The notes below the pieces were generated by a model. That model ran no database searches and was not told where the DNA came from. It saw only the letters and a program-made list of their open reading frames with translations. Source: Parvularcula marina (lineage in GTDB: Bacteria; Pseudomonadota; Alphaproteobacteria; Caulobacterales; Parvularculaceae). From it: DNA of 64,000 bases. Every line of letters starts with the position of its first letter. Position 1 is the first letter of the stretch. Shown piece after piece: positions 26,924 to 35,155 of this stretch. Made by a program: the position numbers and the translations under genes. The stretch lies in the NCBI RefSeq assembly GCF_003399445.1, contig NZ_QUQO01000001.1, positions 372,001-436,000 of the forward strand. Direction: 5' to 3'.

Positions 26924-27679
26924 TCAGTTCCAGTCCTTTCGGGACAGCCAGACCGCGATGACGATGAAGAGCGCGCCGCCGCCGAGCCCGCCAATCAGCA
27001 AAGTCTGCGTACCCAATCCGGCTTCCGAGCTGAGCATGTTGGCGGGCAGCAGCCACGGCATGAAATTGTAATTCTCGGTCGCGATGCCGAGGAATTTGAG
27101 CTGGTTGAGCGTGCCGACAAGAATCGCAAGGAACACCCCGCCAATGCCGGTCAGCAGCGGTAGGACCAGCCCGCCAAACCGCATCGCGACTCCGAACTGG
27201 ATGGCGACAAGAAGGAAGCTGGCAAGCCAGATCTCGAACATCTCCTTGCCCATATGCTTCCATGGCACCATGCCAAAGAACGCATAATCAGGGCGGAGAA
27301 GGCCATGCACCTTGCCCGCGCCGATGCTCGCCCCGACAACAAGCGCACTGATCAGTGCCATGACGACAAGCGCGACAATCGCTTTGACGAGAAAGACCTG
27401 CCATTTCCGCTGTGGCAGCGTCAGCATGTAGGACCAGGTGTTCGGGCGGTATTCGATCTGCCCCATCATCGCGGTGATCACCGTCGCCGTCATCGGCAAC
27501 AGGAAATAGGCCCAGGCATAGGACGCGCCTGTCTCCAGCATCGTCCAGGCCGGCCGCTCATCGACATTGCCGAGCCCGATCAGGAAGATCGAGAAAAGGA
27601 ACACCGGCACGGCCAGCGAAGTCAGCCAGAGCTTTGACCGGCGGAGCTTGAAGAGTTCTGCGAGGAATAAACGAAACAT
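26924..27679 (-). CDS. ABC-2 type transporter permease
   Basis: A 251-residue membrane protein with six hydrophobic segments and the start LFLAELFKLRRSKLWL typical of bacitracin/lantibiotic-type ABC-2 permeases. QIEYRPNTWSYMLTLPQRK is the usual cytoplasmic coupling loop. It follows the ATPase gene after a 3-base gap on the same strand, so the two form one exporter. The substrate is unknown; peptide antibiotic resistance is the common role in this subfamily. Confidence 0.85.
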   Translation of the reverse strand: MFRLFLAELFKLRRSKLWLTSLAVPVFLFSIFLIGLGNVDERPAWTMLETGASYAWAYFLLPMTATVITAMMGQIEYRPNTWSYMLTLPQRKWQVFLVKAIVALVVMALISALVVGASIGAGKVHGLLRPDYAFFGMVPWKHMGKEMFEIWLASFLLVAIQFGVAMRFGGLVLPLLTGIGGVFLAILVGTLNQLKFLGIATENYNFMPWLLPANMLSSEAGLGTQTLLIGGLGGGALFIVIAVWLSRKDWN

Positions 27680-27682
27680 GGC

Positions 27683-28597
27683 TCAGCCCTCCCCGCCCGG
27701 TTTAGTCAGCTCAAGGAAGACATTCTCGAGCTGCGGTTGTTTGAGTTCGAAATAGCTGACTTCGATGCCGGCCCCGACGAGCGCCGCCAGCAAGGCCGCC
27801 CGGCCCTTTTTATCCCAGTCACAGCGCGCCTCAACGAAGGAGCCGCGGATATTGGGCTCAAGCCCGCTATTGGTGAAGACCTCCGCAGCGCGGGTGGGAT
27901 CATCGACTTCCGCGATCAGGAAGGCGCCTGCACTGGCTTTCAGTTCCTCAAGCGGCCCCTGAAAGAGCAGCTTACCCTTGTTGATGAGGGCGCAGGTGTC
28001 CGCCATCTGCTCGACTTCCGAGAGAAGGTGGCTGGAGAGAAGGACGGTCGTGCCGGTCCGTTCGGGCAGCGATTTGATCAGCTCCCGGACTTCGGCGATG
28101 CCGGATGGATCGAGCCCGTTGGTCGGCTCATCAAGGATCAGGAGCTGCGGCTTACCCAGAAGCGCGCGACCGATCGCGAGGCGCTGGCGCATTCCGAGCG
28201 AATAGCCCTTCGATTTGCGGTTCGCCGCATGGGTCAGCCCGACCAGCGCGAGAATTTCCTCGACCTCATCCCTGCCGCGCCCAATCAGGGTTGCATGCAT
28301 CCGAAGAGTCTGGCGGCCGGTCAGGGTCGGATAGAGCGCGGGCTGCTCGACGATCGCACCGACCTTCCCGAGCGCCGCATAACGGTTGCTCCCCAGATCC
28401 GCGCCATTGACCCGCACACGCCCGCGATTGGGGCGGATCAGGCCAAGAAGCATGCGAAGGGTTGTCGTCTTGCCAGAACCATTGGGGCCCAGGAAGCCGA
28501 AAACACTGCCCTCCGGCACCTGCAGATCAATCCCGTCGACCGCCCGGACGCTGCCGTAACGCTTTGAAAGTCCTGATGTTTCAATAGAAAAATTCAT
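27683..28597 (-). CDS. ABC transporter ATP-binding protein (BcrA-like)
   Basis: A 304-residue ATPase. Walker A is GPNGSGKT near residue 40, the Q-loop is VEQPALYP, the signature is YSLGMRQRLAIGRAL, Walker B is LLILDEPTNGLDP and the switch His is in LLSSHLL. A C-terminal extension of about 80 residues is typical of the bacitracin/lantibiotic exporter class. It precedes its permease partner by 3 bases. The upstream region of about 140 bases is shared with the divergent molybdoenzyme gene. Confidence 0.9.
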   Translation of the reverse strand: MNFSIETSGLSKRYGSVRAVDGIDLQVPEGSVFGFLGPNGSGKTTTLRMLLGLIRPNRGRVRVNGADLGSNRYAALGKVGAIVEQPALYPTLTGRQTLRMHATLIGRGRDEVEEILALVGLTHAANRKSKGYSLGMRQRLAIGRALLGKPQLLILDEPTNGLDPSGIAEVRELIKSLPERTGTTVLLSSHLLSEVEQMADTCALINKGKLLFQGPLEELKASAGAFLIAEVDDPTRAAEVFTNSGLEPNIRGSFVEARCDWDKKGRAALLAALVGAGIEVSYFELKQPQLENVFLELTKPGGEG

Positions 28598-28739
28598 AAG
28601 CGCCTAGTCAACTCCACATCATGAAGGTGGGTGACGTCATATCGACTGTCAATAAGTGAATTGCCCCGCAACAATGATAGTGTGAGGCCCAATTCGATTC
28701 ACCCTGCCCTGTTACCAGCCTATCCCGCAGGAACTGTTC

Positions 28740-30905
28740 ATGTCCAAACCACCCATTGGCGGCGGCACAAAGAAAATCCTCTATGCGCTCGACTCGCTGC
28801 GGCAGATCGGAGTGCGACGCTCAGCCAAGGCGCTAACCTCGAAGAATACCTGCAAGGCCTGCGCGCTCGGCATGGGCGGCCAGCATGGCGGCATGACCAA
28901 CGAAATGGACGAGTTTCCATCCGTCTGTAACAAGAGCATTCAGGCGCAGCTGACGGATATCCAGCCGGCAATCCCTGAAGGGCTGTTTGACCACGGCCTT
29001 GCCGATTTCCGTGAGCTGTCAGGCCGGGAGCTGGAACGCCTCGGCCGGCTCGACACCCCGCTTCACAAGAAAGCAGGCGAGCTGCGGTTCTCGCCCATCG
29101 GCTGGGATGAGGCGATGGAGATCGCTGCCGCGCGTTTCGGAGACACCGATCCCGCACGGACATTCTTTTATTCTTCCGGCCGGTCTTCAAACGAAGCGGG
29201 CTTTCTCTTCCAGCTTCTCGCACGGGCCTACGGCACCAACAACGTCAACAATTGCTCCTATTACTGTCATCAGGCGACCAGCGTCGCGCTGGGCACGACC
29301 ATCGGCACGGGCACTTCGACGGTGGAGCTGGCCGATCTTGGCAGGGCGGATTGTATCTTCGTGATCGGAGCCAATCCGTCCTCGAACCATCCGCGCTTTA
29401 TCCATCAGCTGAAAGCGTGCCGGGACCGTGGCGGCGAAGTGATCATCATCAACCCGGCAAAGGAGCCGGGTCTCGTCAAATTCGCGGTACCCAAAAGCCC
29501 CAAATCGCTGCTCTCGGGCGGGACGGAGATCGCGTCCTTCTATCTGCAGCCGCGCATCGGCGAGGATATGGCCCTCTTCAAGGGGATCGCAAAAGCGCTC
29601 CTCGCAATGGACGCCCTCGATCAGGATTTCATCGCTCATCATACAGACGGGATCGAAGCGTTCTGCGCCGATATCGAGGCCACCAGATGGGAAGAGATTA
29701 CCTCCCGCACCGGGATCGAGCGCGGGCAGATCGAGGACGCCGCTCGGCGCTATGCTGGCGCAAAGTCTGCCGTCTTTGCCTGGGGCATGGGGATGACCCA
29801 TCACCTCCATGGCTGCGAGAATATCGAATATATCGCAGGGCTTGCGCTCTTACGCGGTATGATCGGGCGGCCGGGCGCCGGACTCCTACCCCTGCGCGGG
29901 CATTCGAATGTGCAAGGCATCGGCACGATCGGCGTGAAACCCGTCCTGCCAGAAGACATCCTTACTCGGATGGAAGAAACGCTCGGCGTCACCCTGCCCC
30001 GTGGCGGCGGGCTCGATACAATGGCCTCGATGCAGGCCGCGAGCGAGGGCCGGATCGATGCCGCGCTCCTGATGGGCGGGAACCTCCTTGAGGCCAATCC
30101 CGACCGGGACTGGGCGGCAGCAGCGCTTGACCGGATCGGGTTCCGGCTGTGCCTGACGACGACGCTCAATCGCAGCCATGTGTCGGGGAATGATGCGAGC
30201 GAGATGATCATCCTGCCGGTCACTGCGAGGGATGAAGAGCCCGAGCCGACGACACAAGAATCGATGTTCAACTTCGTGCGCCTCAGCGATGGTGGGATTG
30301 AACGACTGATCAATGTCCGCTCCGAAGTCCGTATTCTGACAGAGCTTGCAGCCCGCCTCTTCCCCGATGGCCCCATCGACTGGGAGAGCTTTGCGCGGCA
30401 CCGCACGATCCGCGAGGCGATTTCCGATATTGTCCCCGGCATGGAGGAGCTGCGTGACATCTATGTCGCGAAGCACGAATTCCATATCCGCAACCGGCTG
30501 ATCCACACGCCGCAATTCAACACAAATGACGGCAAGGCGCATTTCGTCACGCACCCTTTGCCTACTCAACCAGATGAACGGCCTTTCCGGCTGACCTCCC
30601 TGCGCAGTGAAGGCCAGTTCAACTCCATCATCTATGAGGAGAAGGACAGCTATCGGGGTACGGAAACCCGCTGGTCAGTGATGATGCACAAGGACGATAT
30701 CACGGAGCTGGGGCTTGGCGAGTATGCCGATATCACCTCCGATCATGGCGAGATGCGCAAAGTCCGGGTCTATCCCTTTGACCTGCCCAAGGGCTGCGTC
30801 ATGGCTTACTACCCCGAGGCCAATGCCCTGACCGGCACGGCGGTCGATCCGCGCAGCCGCACGCCCTCCTTCAAATCGACACCGGTCTCGATCAGCCCGG
30901 CCTGA
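28740..30905 (+). CDS. FdhF/YdeP-family molybdopterin oxidoreductase
   Basis: A 721-residue molybdopterin enzyme of the YdeP type. The position equivalent to the selenocysteine of FdhF is C176 in NNCSYYCHQATS, with the following His kept. N-terminal cysteines C38, C41 and C63 form an incomplete three-Cys set, not the usual four ligands of a 4Fe-4S cluster. MGGNLLEANPD and the C-terminal SLRSEGQFNSI segment are cofactor-binding blocks. AGGAA precedes the ATG. No FdhD or quinone partner is adjacent. YdeP homologues have been linked to acid resistance; the true substrate is unknown. Confidence 0.85.
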   Translation: MSKPPIGGGTKKILYALDSLRQIGVRRSAKALTSKNTCKACALGMGGQHGGMTNEMDEFPSVCNKSIQAQLTDIQPAIPEGLFDHGLADFRELSGRELERLGRLDTPLHKKAGELRFSPIGWDEAMEIAAARFGDTDPARTFFYSSGRSSNEAGFLFQLLARAYGTNNVNNCSYYCHQATSVALGTTIGTGTSTVELADLGRADCIFVIGANPSSNHPRFIHQLKACRDRGGEVIIINPAKEPGLVKFAVPKSPKSLLSGGTEIASFYLQPRIGEDMALFKGIAKALLAMDALDQDFIAHHTDGIEAFCADIEATRWEEITSRTGIERGQIEDAARRYAGAKSAVFAWGMGMTHHLHGCENIEYIAGLALLRGMIGRPGAGLLPLRGHSNVQGIGTIGVKPVLPEDILTRMEETLGVTLPRGGGLDTMASMQAASEGRIDAALLMGGNLLEANPDRDWAAAALDRIGFRLCLTTTLNRSHVSGNDASEMIILPVTARDEEPEPTTQESMFNFVRLSDGGIERLINVRSEVRILTELAARLFPDGPIDWESFARHRTIREAISDIVPGMEELRDIYVAKHEFHIRNRLIHTPQFNTNDGKAHFVTHPLPTQPDERPFRLTSLRSEGQFNSIIYEEKDSYRGTETRWSVMMHKDDITELGLGEYADITSDHGEMRKVRVYPFDLPKGCVMAYYPEANALTGTAVDPRSRTPSFKSTPVSISPA

Positions 30906-30908
30906 GCC

Positions 30909-31997
30909 CTATTCGAGACCCAGCGCCGCAAGTGCGCCGGGGATCCAGTCATCCGTGCCAAGATCGTAAAGCGCAAAATCGCTGAGGAAATTCCACATGC
31001 ACCAGGGAATGGTGTTGGCCTCAGCGGCCATGCGCATATCCTCATACCATTCGAGCCGTTCGGACAGCGGCACACCGATATAGACGCCGCCCTCGCCCAT
31101 GAAGAGCGGCACCTGCCGGTCGGCCGAGAACTGCGCGGCATCTGCAAAATCAGTCGCCATCTGCGCAAGTTCCTGCGCTGTGCCCCATTCAGTGCCGGTC
31201 GGCGGCGGGTTCTGAAGGAAGGTCGCCCCCTGGTGGGTGAAATTGAACGGGTCATAATAGTGGAATGAGGCGATGATATAGCGGTCATCCGGCCCCTGAA
31301 AATTATTGAGGAGCCCGGACAAACCGCCAAATCCATCCCCTGACAGGATCAGCGGCCGGTCGGGATTGGTCTGCCTTATGATCGGCACGACTTCGGCATT
31401 CAGCATGCCGAGCACATCCCCGCTCAACGCATCACGCGGCTCATTGATCAGCTCGAAATAAAGCCTGCCCGACTTGTTCTGGAAACGCGGCGCGATCTGC
31501 TCCCAGAGCGCTAAGAAAGCCGGGCGCTCCGCCGCGGGGTTCGAATAAAGCGGATCATAATGATGGACATTCATGATCACGGTCAGATTGCGTGCCAGCG
31601 CCTGATCAATCACTTCCTCGACTCGGTCCATCCAGACAGGATCGATTGTATAATCGGGTGCCGGGCCGGTCTTGTTATGCCACCTGATCGGAATGCGGAC
31701 GATATCGAACCCGGCATCGGCGATGATATCGAAATAGCGCTCCTCGATCGTCACACCCCATGAGCCTTCGGTCGGATCGCCTTCAAGCGCATTGCCCATA
31801 TTGATGCAGGTCGATCCCTCGACCATCGCCTCACTTGGTGTCCCGCTATCGCCCATATAGGGCGGCGGTGGGGGTGGAGGCGGCGCGGGCGGCGTGACGG
31901 CGACAGTGGATGAGCCGCCACCCCCTCCTCCGCAAGCGGACATAAAGAGGCCAGCGGCGATCATCCCGCAGCGCAACAAATTCGACCGGATACGCAT
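30909..31997 (-). CDS. Glycoside hydrolase family 5 lipoprotein
   Basis: A 362-residue lipoprotein. The lipobox is FMSAC with C22, followed by a Gly/Ser run and a proline-rich linker of about ten prolines. The catalytic domain is GH5: FDIVRIPIRW, NVHHYDPL, the acid/base E186 in ELINEPRDA and the nucleophile E302 in LFMGEGG. GH5 enzymes cut beta-1,4 or related glucans or mannans; the exact polymer is not evident. GGGAGGA precedes the ATG. A LacI-type operator-like palindrome lies 56 bases upstream. Confidence 0.88.
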   Translation of the reverse strand: MRIRSNLLRCGMIAAGLFMSACGGGGGGSSTVAVTPPAPPPPPPPPYMGDSGTPSEAMVEGSTCINMGNALEGDPTEGSWGVTIEERYFDIIADAGFDIVRIPIRWHNKTGPAPDYTIDPVWMDRVEEVIDQALARNLTVIMNVHHYDPLYSNPAAERPAFLALWEQIAPRFQNKSGRLYFELINEPRDALSGDVLGMLNAEVVPIIRQTNPDRPLILSGDGFGGLSGLLNNFQGPDDRYIIASFHYYDPFNFTHQGATFLQNPPPTGTEWGTAQELAQMATDFADAAQFSADRQVPLFMGEGGVYIGVPLSERLEWYEDMRMAAEANTIPWCMWNFLSDFALYDLGTDDWIPGALAALGLE

Positions 31998-32052
31998 GAG
32001 TTCCTCCCGGCATGTTCTTGTTTTACGGCAGCCTAAGGGATCAACGCGATTT

Positions 32053-32067
32053 TGTTAAGCGCTAACA
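32053..32067. promoter_or_regulatory. LacI-family-type operator candidate
   Basis: TGTTAAGCGCTAACA has TGTT/AACA arms around an AGCGCT core. It resembles the TGTTAGCGCTAACA-type operators of sugar regulators in alphaproteobacteria but carries one extra A, so symmetry is imperfect. It lies between the GH5 start and the divergent prohibitin-tail gene. No LacI-type regulator is encoded in the window. Confidence 0.35.
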
Positions 32068-32145
32068 TTGGCGTCATTACTGGACTTCTTGAACCCGCCG
32101 CGCTCACGTCCTACATTAACCATGGGTCATGGCAGGGAACACATC

Positions 32146-32541
32146 ATGAAACGTACCGCATCCGCACTCGGCAGCCTCATCCTGATCATCGCGATCGGCG
32201 CGGCCGCTATGTATATCCTTCCGCAATGGAATGTCTGGCGCGCCGACCTCGCGGGGCAAGCCGCCCTCGCCGAAGCGGAGAACGCCCGCAAGGTCCAGAT
32301 CGAAGAGGCGAAAGCCCAGCTCGAATCTGCCCGCTATTATGCCGAAGCCGAAATCGAGCGCGCCAAAGGCGTGGCCGAGGCCAATGACATCATCGCCGAC
32401 GGGCTCGGCGGTCCGGACGGGTATCTGCGTTATCTCTGGATCCAGAAGCTGGGCCAGAATAATCAGGACGTCATCTATATCCCGACCGAGGCAGGCATCC
32501 CGATCCTCGAAGCGGGCCGCATCCCGATGGCCACGGAATAA
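32146..32541 (+). CDS. Small membrane protein resembling a prohibitin/SPFH C-terminal tail
   Basis: A 131-residue protein. One N-terminal membrane segment (LGSLILIIAIGAAAMYIL) is followed by an Ala/Glu-rich coiled coil (residues 40-80) and a tail containing YLRYLWIQKLG and DVIYIPTEAGIPILEAGR. The coiled coil and tail read like the end of prohibitin/HflK-type membrane proteases, but the SPFH core is missing. ATG 32146 is placed by the membrane segment; a frame from 32068 is not used. A strong terminator follows directly, so it is a single-gene unit. Confidence 0.65.
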   Translation: MKRTASALGSLILIIAIGAAAMYILPQWNVWRADLAGQAALAEAENARKVQIEEAKAQLESARYYAEAEIERAKGVAEANDIIADGLGGPDGYLRYLWIQKLGQNNQDVIYIPTEAGIPILEAGRIPMATE

Positions 32542-32565
32542 CAGACAGAATAACAGCCTGAATTC

Positions 32566-32599
32566 GGGCGCACAGGATAAGTCCTGTACGCCCTTTTTT
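32566..32599 (+). terminator. Rho-independent terminator
   Basis: GGGCG-C-ACAGGA pairs with TCCTGT-A-CGCCC around a TAAG loop (one mismatch), followed by six T. It ends the prohibitin-tail gene. It lies against the stop of the convergent PcfJ-like gene. Confidence 0.9.
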
Positions 32600-32601
32600 C
32601 A

Positions 32602-33558
32602 TCAATAGTAACGGAACCAGCTGCCCCGGTGGAGTTGGGGCGGCATGGCGCCGATCCCCGCCTCTGCAAAGATCGCCCGGATCCGGCCGACAATCGTCGC
32701 AGGGACGGTGTCGTTCTTGATCCCCTCAATGTCACCCACTGACCAGCCAGCGCCGGGCAGGCGGACGATCTCGACAGTGGCAACGGGTCGACCTTTCTCC
32801 GAATACCGATAGAAATAGCTCGTCCCGTCGAGGACATCGAGGTGATAGGTCCGCACACAATTGTCGAATTCAAGCGCCAGACGCTTGAGTTCGGCAAAGC
32901 TGGTGATCGGCCGCAGATCCTCATTCCCCCGCCAAGGTGGCGCAGGAAACGGGGCATGCTGATAGTGATGCTGGACCCAGCGACGCATGATGTCTTCTTC
33001 CTCCTCCGTTTTACACTGACTGAGGGAGCGGAGGATATCTTCTTCCGTCATGTCTGGACGAATGCGCCGCACGACATCCAGCGTGAAGATCAACTCCTCG
33101 ACATCCTGTGACCGTTTGAGGCGGGACATCACTTTCTCCGTGCGGAGGATCGGCGGCAGACGGTAGAGCGTTCGGATGGCCCGGCGGGAAATCGCCTTGC
33201 GTCGGCGGAGAACCTCAATCGCGTGCTCATCCTCGACCAGGGCCGCGAGCCGCCGATAGGATGCCGGCCGCCACAGCTCGCCCGATAATTTCAGGACGAG
33301 CTTCAGCACTGCCGCCGGCACGTCCGGGGCAACATCCGCCAGCACATCTTTCCGCTTACGGCTCAAAAGCCCGCGTTCAACGGCGGCAAAATGATCAGTA
33401 TCCTCCGCCATCTCGCCCATCAAAGCGACGATCAGGCCGACATAGTGCCAGTCCCGGCGGCGCAGGGCGAGATAGTCGGCAAGTCGCGACGGCTCGCGCT
33501 CGAAAACGGGCACGAGATAAGGCGTCAGCCACCAGAATGGATAGGTACGGATTGTCAT
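32602..33558 (-). CDS. PcfJ-like protein
   Basis: A 318-residue protein with a helical N-terminal two thirds and a C-terminal domain containing LALEFDNCVRTYHLDVLDG and YFYRYSEKGRPVATVEIVRL, which resembles the C-terminal block of PcfJ-like proteins found near mobile elements. The assignment is tentative. GGGAGG before ATG 33558 fixes the start although the frame extends to 33717. A 12-codon reading frame with its own strong ribosome site lies 51 bases upstream on the same strand. Confidence 0.6.
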   Translation of the reverse strand: MTIRTYPFWWLTPYLVPVFEREPSRLADYLALRRRDWHYVGLIVALMGEMAEDTDHFAAVERGLLSRKRKDVLADVAPDVPAAVLKLVLKLSGELWRPASYRRLAALVEDEHAIEVLRRRKAISRRAIRTLYRLPPILRTEKVMSRLKRSQDVEELIFTLDVVRRIRPDMTEEDILRSLSQCKTEEEEDIMRRWVQHHYQHAPFPAPPWRGNEDLRPITSFAELKRLALEFDNCVRTYHLDVLDGTSYFYRYSEKGRPVATVEIVRLPGAGWSVGDIEGIKNDTVPATIVGRIRAIFAEAGIGAMPPQLHRGSWFRYY

Positions 33559-33608
33559 GCCCGCCTCCCGTGAGTGGTTCACTCCGGAAGGTCCCGCCTG
33601 CCGGAGAT

Positions 33609-33647
33609 TCAGATATCGTTGAATGTCTGGTCGCGGAAATCGCGCAT
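33609..33647 (-). CDS. 12-residue leader peptide candidate
   Basis: The frame encodes MRDFRDQTFNDI and stops at 33609. It is preceded by AAGGAG six bases before the ATG, one of the best ribosome sites in the window. A CTCCGG...CCGGAG inverted repeat (13-base loop) lies between its stop and the PcfJ-like gene, so translation of the peptide could influence folding there. No repeated amino-acid codons suggest a specific signal. It could also be the remnant of a longer gene. Confidence 0.4.
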   Translation of the reverse strand: MRDFRDQTFNDI

Positions 33648-33775
33648 GGGTTACTCCTTCAACCCGGCAGCCAATGGCCGGGAGGCGCCAGATGGCGGAA
33701 CTCCGTGCACAAGGCAAGAGGCATGCGGAAGGAAATCAGGAGCGTTGCGCCTGCGCAACAGTGAGGCTCTCGCGC

Positions 33776-34543
33776 CTAATTGGCGGCCAGTGAGCTGACG
33801 AATTCGGCACGGACGCGCTCGGCACCGTCCGTTTTGGCATCGCGCATAGCCGTCAGATACCAGATGAGCGCGATACAGACATCTTCCTCATCGACCTGCA
33901 TACCGGAGATGAGCGCGATGTAGCGGTCTTTTTCCTCCGAGGACGGAATGGAATCAGCAACCTGCTGCCAGTCATCGGCGCGCAGCGGCTCGCGGCCCAC
34001 CGGATGGTCGCGGCCTTCGGCAATAGCGGTCAGGAGCGCGGTCGACTGCTCGCCCAGCCGGTCGATCATCTCATTCATCAGCGGCGTACCAACGAACCCC
34101 ATCGGCCCCTCCATCGCGTAGCGCTGGCAGGTCTGATAGCCCCATTTGGTCTGGACAAATTCATGCGCCTCGATCTGCATGTCGAGCACCGCGATCAGGG
34201 CATCGTCCGGGGCCTGATAGGCGTGGGGCGCATTCGATTTGCGGATGTTCGCTGTGAACTGGGCCGAGGCCTGTTCGATCTCAACCGCGCTCGCCCCGGC
34301 TTCGGTTTTCTCCAGCACCATGTCGAGAAGCTGGCCATATTCGTCGGGGAAGTTCTTCTGGATATTTCGGAAGGCCGCGGCATCCGCCGTGTCGGCGCTG
34401 GCAAGCTCAGCCTCGAGCTGTTCGCGCGCGGTTTTGGGTTTGTCCGCTTCCTCGCGCGGACCGCCATTGAGAAAGTAGCCGGCCGTAAAGGCGATGACGA
34501 CGAGGGCTATGACCCCTGCCCCGGCGATGATTTTCTTGTTCAT
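33776..34543 (-). CDS. Membrane-anchored protein of unknown function
   Basis: A 255-residue protein. The N-terminal segment IIAGAGVIALVVIAFTAGYF is a membrane anchor or uncleaved signal, followed by a charged linker (EEADKPKTAREQLEAEL) and a helical domain with two cysteines (YQTCQRYAM and DEDVCIALIW-like EEDVCIALIW) that could pair in the periplasm. I do not recognise a family. It is upstream of the 12-codon leader and PcfJ-like gene on the same strand, about 130 bases away, and divergent from a tiny plus-strand gene. Confidence 0.6.
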   Translation of the reverse strand: MNKKIIAGAGVIALVVIAFTAGYFLNGGPREEADKPKTAREQLEAELASADTADAAAFRNIQKNFPDEYGQLLDMVLEKTEAGASAVEIEQASAQFTANIRKSNAPHAYQAPDDALIAVLDMQIEAHEFVQTKWGYQTCQRYAMEGPMGFVGTPLMNEMIDRLGEQSTALLTAIAEGRDHPVGREPLRADDWQQVADSIPSSEEKDRYIALISGMQVDEEDVCIALIWYLTAMRDAKTDGAERVRAEFVSSLAAN

Positions 34544-34569
34544 TTTGCGCCCCTCGCGATCAGCCGCAG

Positions 34570-34698
34570 ATGGTGCGCGTGCCGGTTGATGGGGTCAAGA
34601 GAGCCCCGCGCGGCGGCTATTATTACGCCCAGCTCGACACAGGTGAGATCGTCATGGTCGCCATTGCCAGCCAGCTGATTACCGAGTTCCTCGACTAA
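34570..34698 (+). CDS. 42-residue protein candidate with its own terminator
   Basis: The frame starts MVRVPVDGVKRAPRGGYYYA and ends ITEFLD. Third codon positions are strongly GC-rich, as in the real genes around it, and a strong terminator stands 25 bases after the stop on the same strand. There is no obvious Shine-Dalgarno, and the start lies only 26 bases from the divergent membrane-protein start, so it may be leaderless or the remnant of a longer gene. No family recognised. Confidence 0.45.
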   Translation: MVRVPVDGVKRAPRGGYYYAQLDTGEIVMVAIASQLITEFLD

Positions 34699-34722
34699 TC
34701 CTCCCCTTGCTGGCGAGGCATG

Positions 34723-34758
34723 AAAGCCGGTCTGCTCCCCCTCGCAGGCCGGCTTTTT
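34723..34758 (+). terminator. Rho-independent terminator
   Basis: AAAGCCGG (34723-34730) pairs with CCGGCTTT (34749-34756), followed by a T-run to 34758. The only plus-strand reading frame upstream that it could serve is the 42-residue one. Confidence 0.8.
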
Positions 34759-34830
34759 CGTGGGCGAGGACGGGTGGTGAGACTAAATCGGCTGACGGCC
34801 CTGCCGCTCATTTGTTCTCTTAATAGCGCC

Positions 34831-34872
34831 GTCATCCCGCGGCTTGACCGCGGGACCCAGGAAGCAATGGGG
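34831..34872. repeat. GTCATCCCGCGG-type palindromic repeat
   Basis: GTCATCCCGCGGCTTGACCG followed by CGGGACCCAGGAAGCAATGG contains the CCCGCGG/CCGCGGG palindrome. It matches a dispersed repeat widespread in alphaproteobacterial intergenic regions. It lies in the roughly 235-base gap between the 42-residue gene and the gene downstream of nrdB; apart from the terminator I see nothing else in that gap. Confidence 0.75.
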
Positions 34873-34933
34873 TAAAAAAAAAGGGATGAGCGGGTGGTGG
34901 ACATTGGTCAGATGACGGATAGCTACTACCCTC

Positions 34934-35155
34934 CTACCCGTTCACCTCACACCAATCCGCCACACGGAGCCAGCCCCGGATCATCTCCCAGCCGCTGGCA
35001 TCAGGGCCGAGAAGATCCGGCGCATTCTCCCGCAAATGCCGGTAGAAGCCGAGCGGCGCGTCGGACGCCCCGCTCTCTTCCGTCTCCGGAGGGTTAACGG
35101 CCCGCCAGCGTGCAAACTCGTTCATCACGAGCGGGCGGGCATCCCCGGCCATCAT
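34934..35155 (-). CDS. 73-residue protein coupled to nrdB
   Basis: A small Trp-rich soluble protein (FARWRAVNPPE, PLGFYRHL, SGWEMIRGWLRVADWCEV). Its ATG overlaps the nrdB stop as ATGA, so it should be translated together with the reductase subunit. No membrane segment or known family is visible. A role in ribonucleotide reduction is suggested only by this coupling. An internal start at MNEFARWRA is possible. Confidence 0.6.
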   Translation of the reverse strand: MMAGDARPLVMNEFARWRAVNPPETEESGASDAPLGFYRHLRENAPDLLGPDASGWEMIRGWLRVADWCEVNG

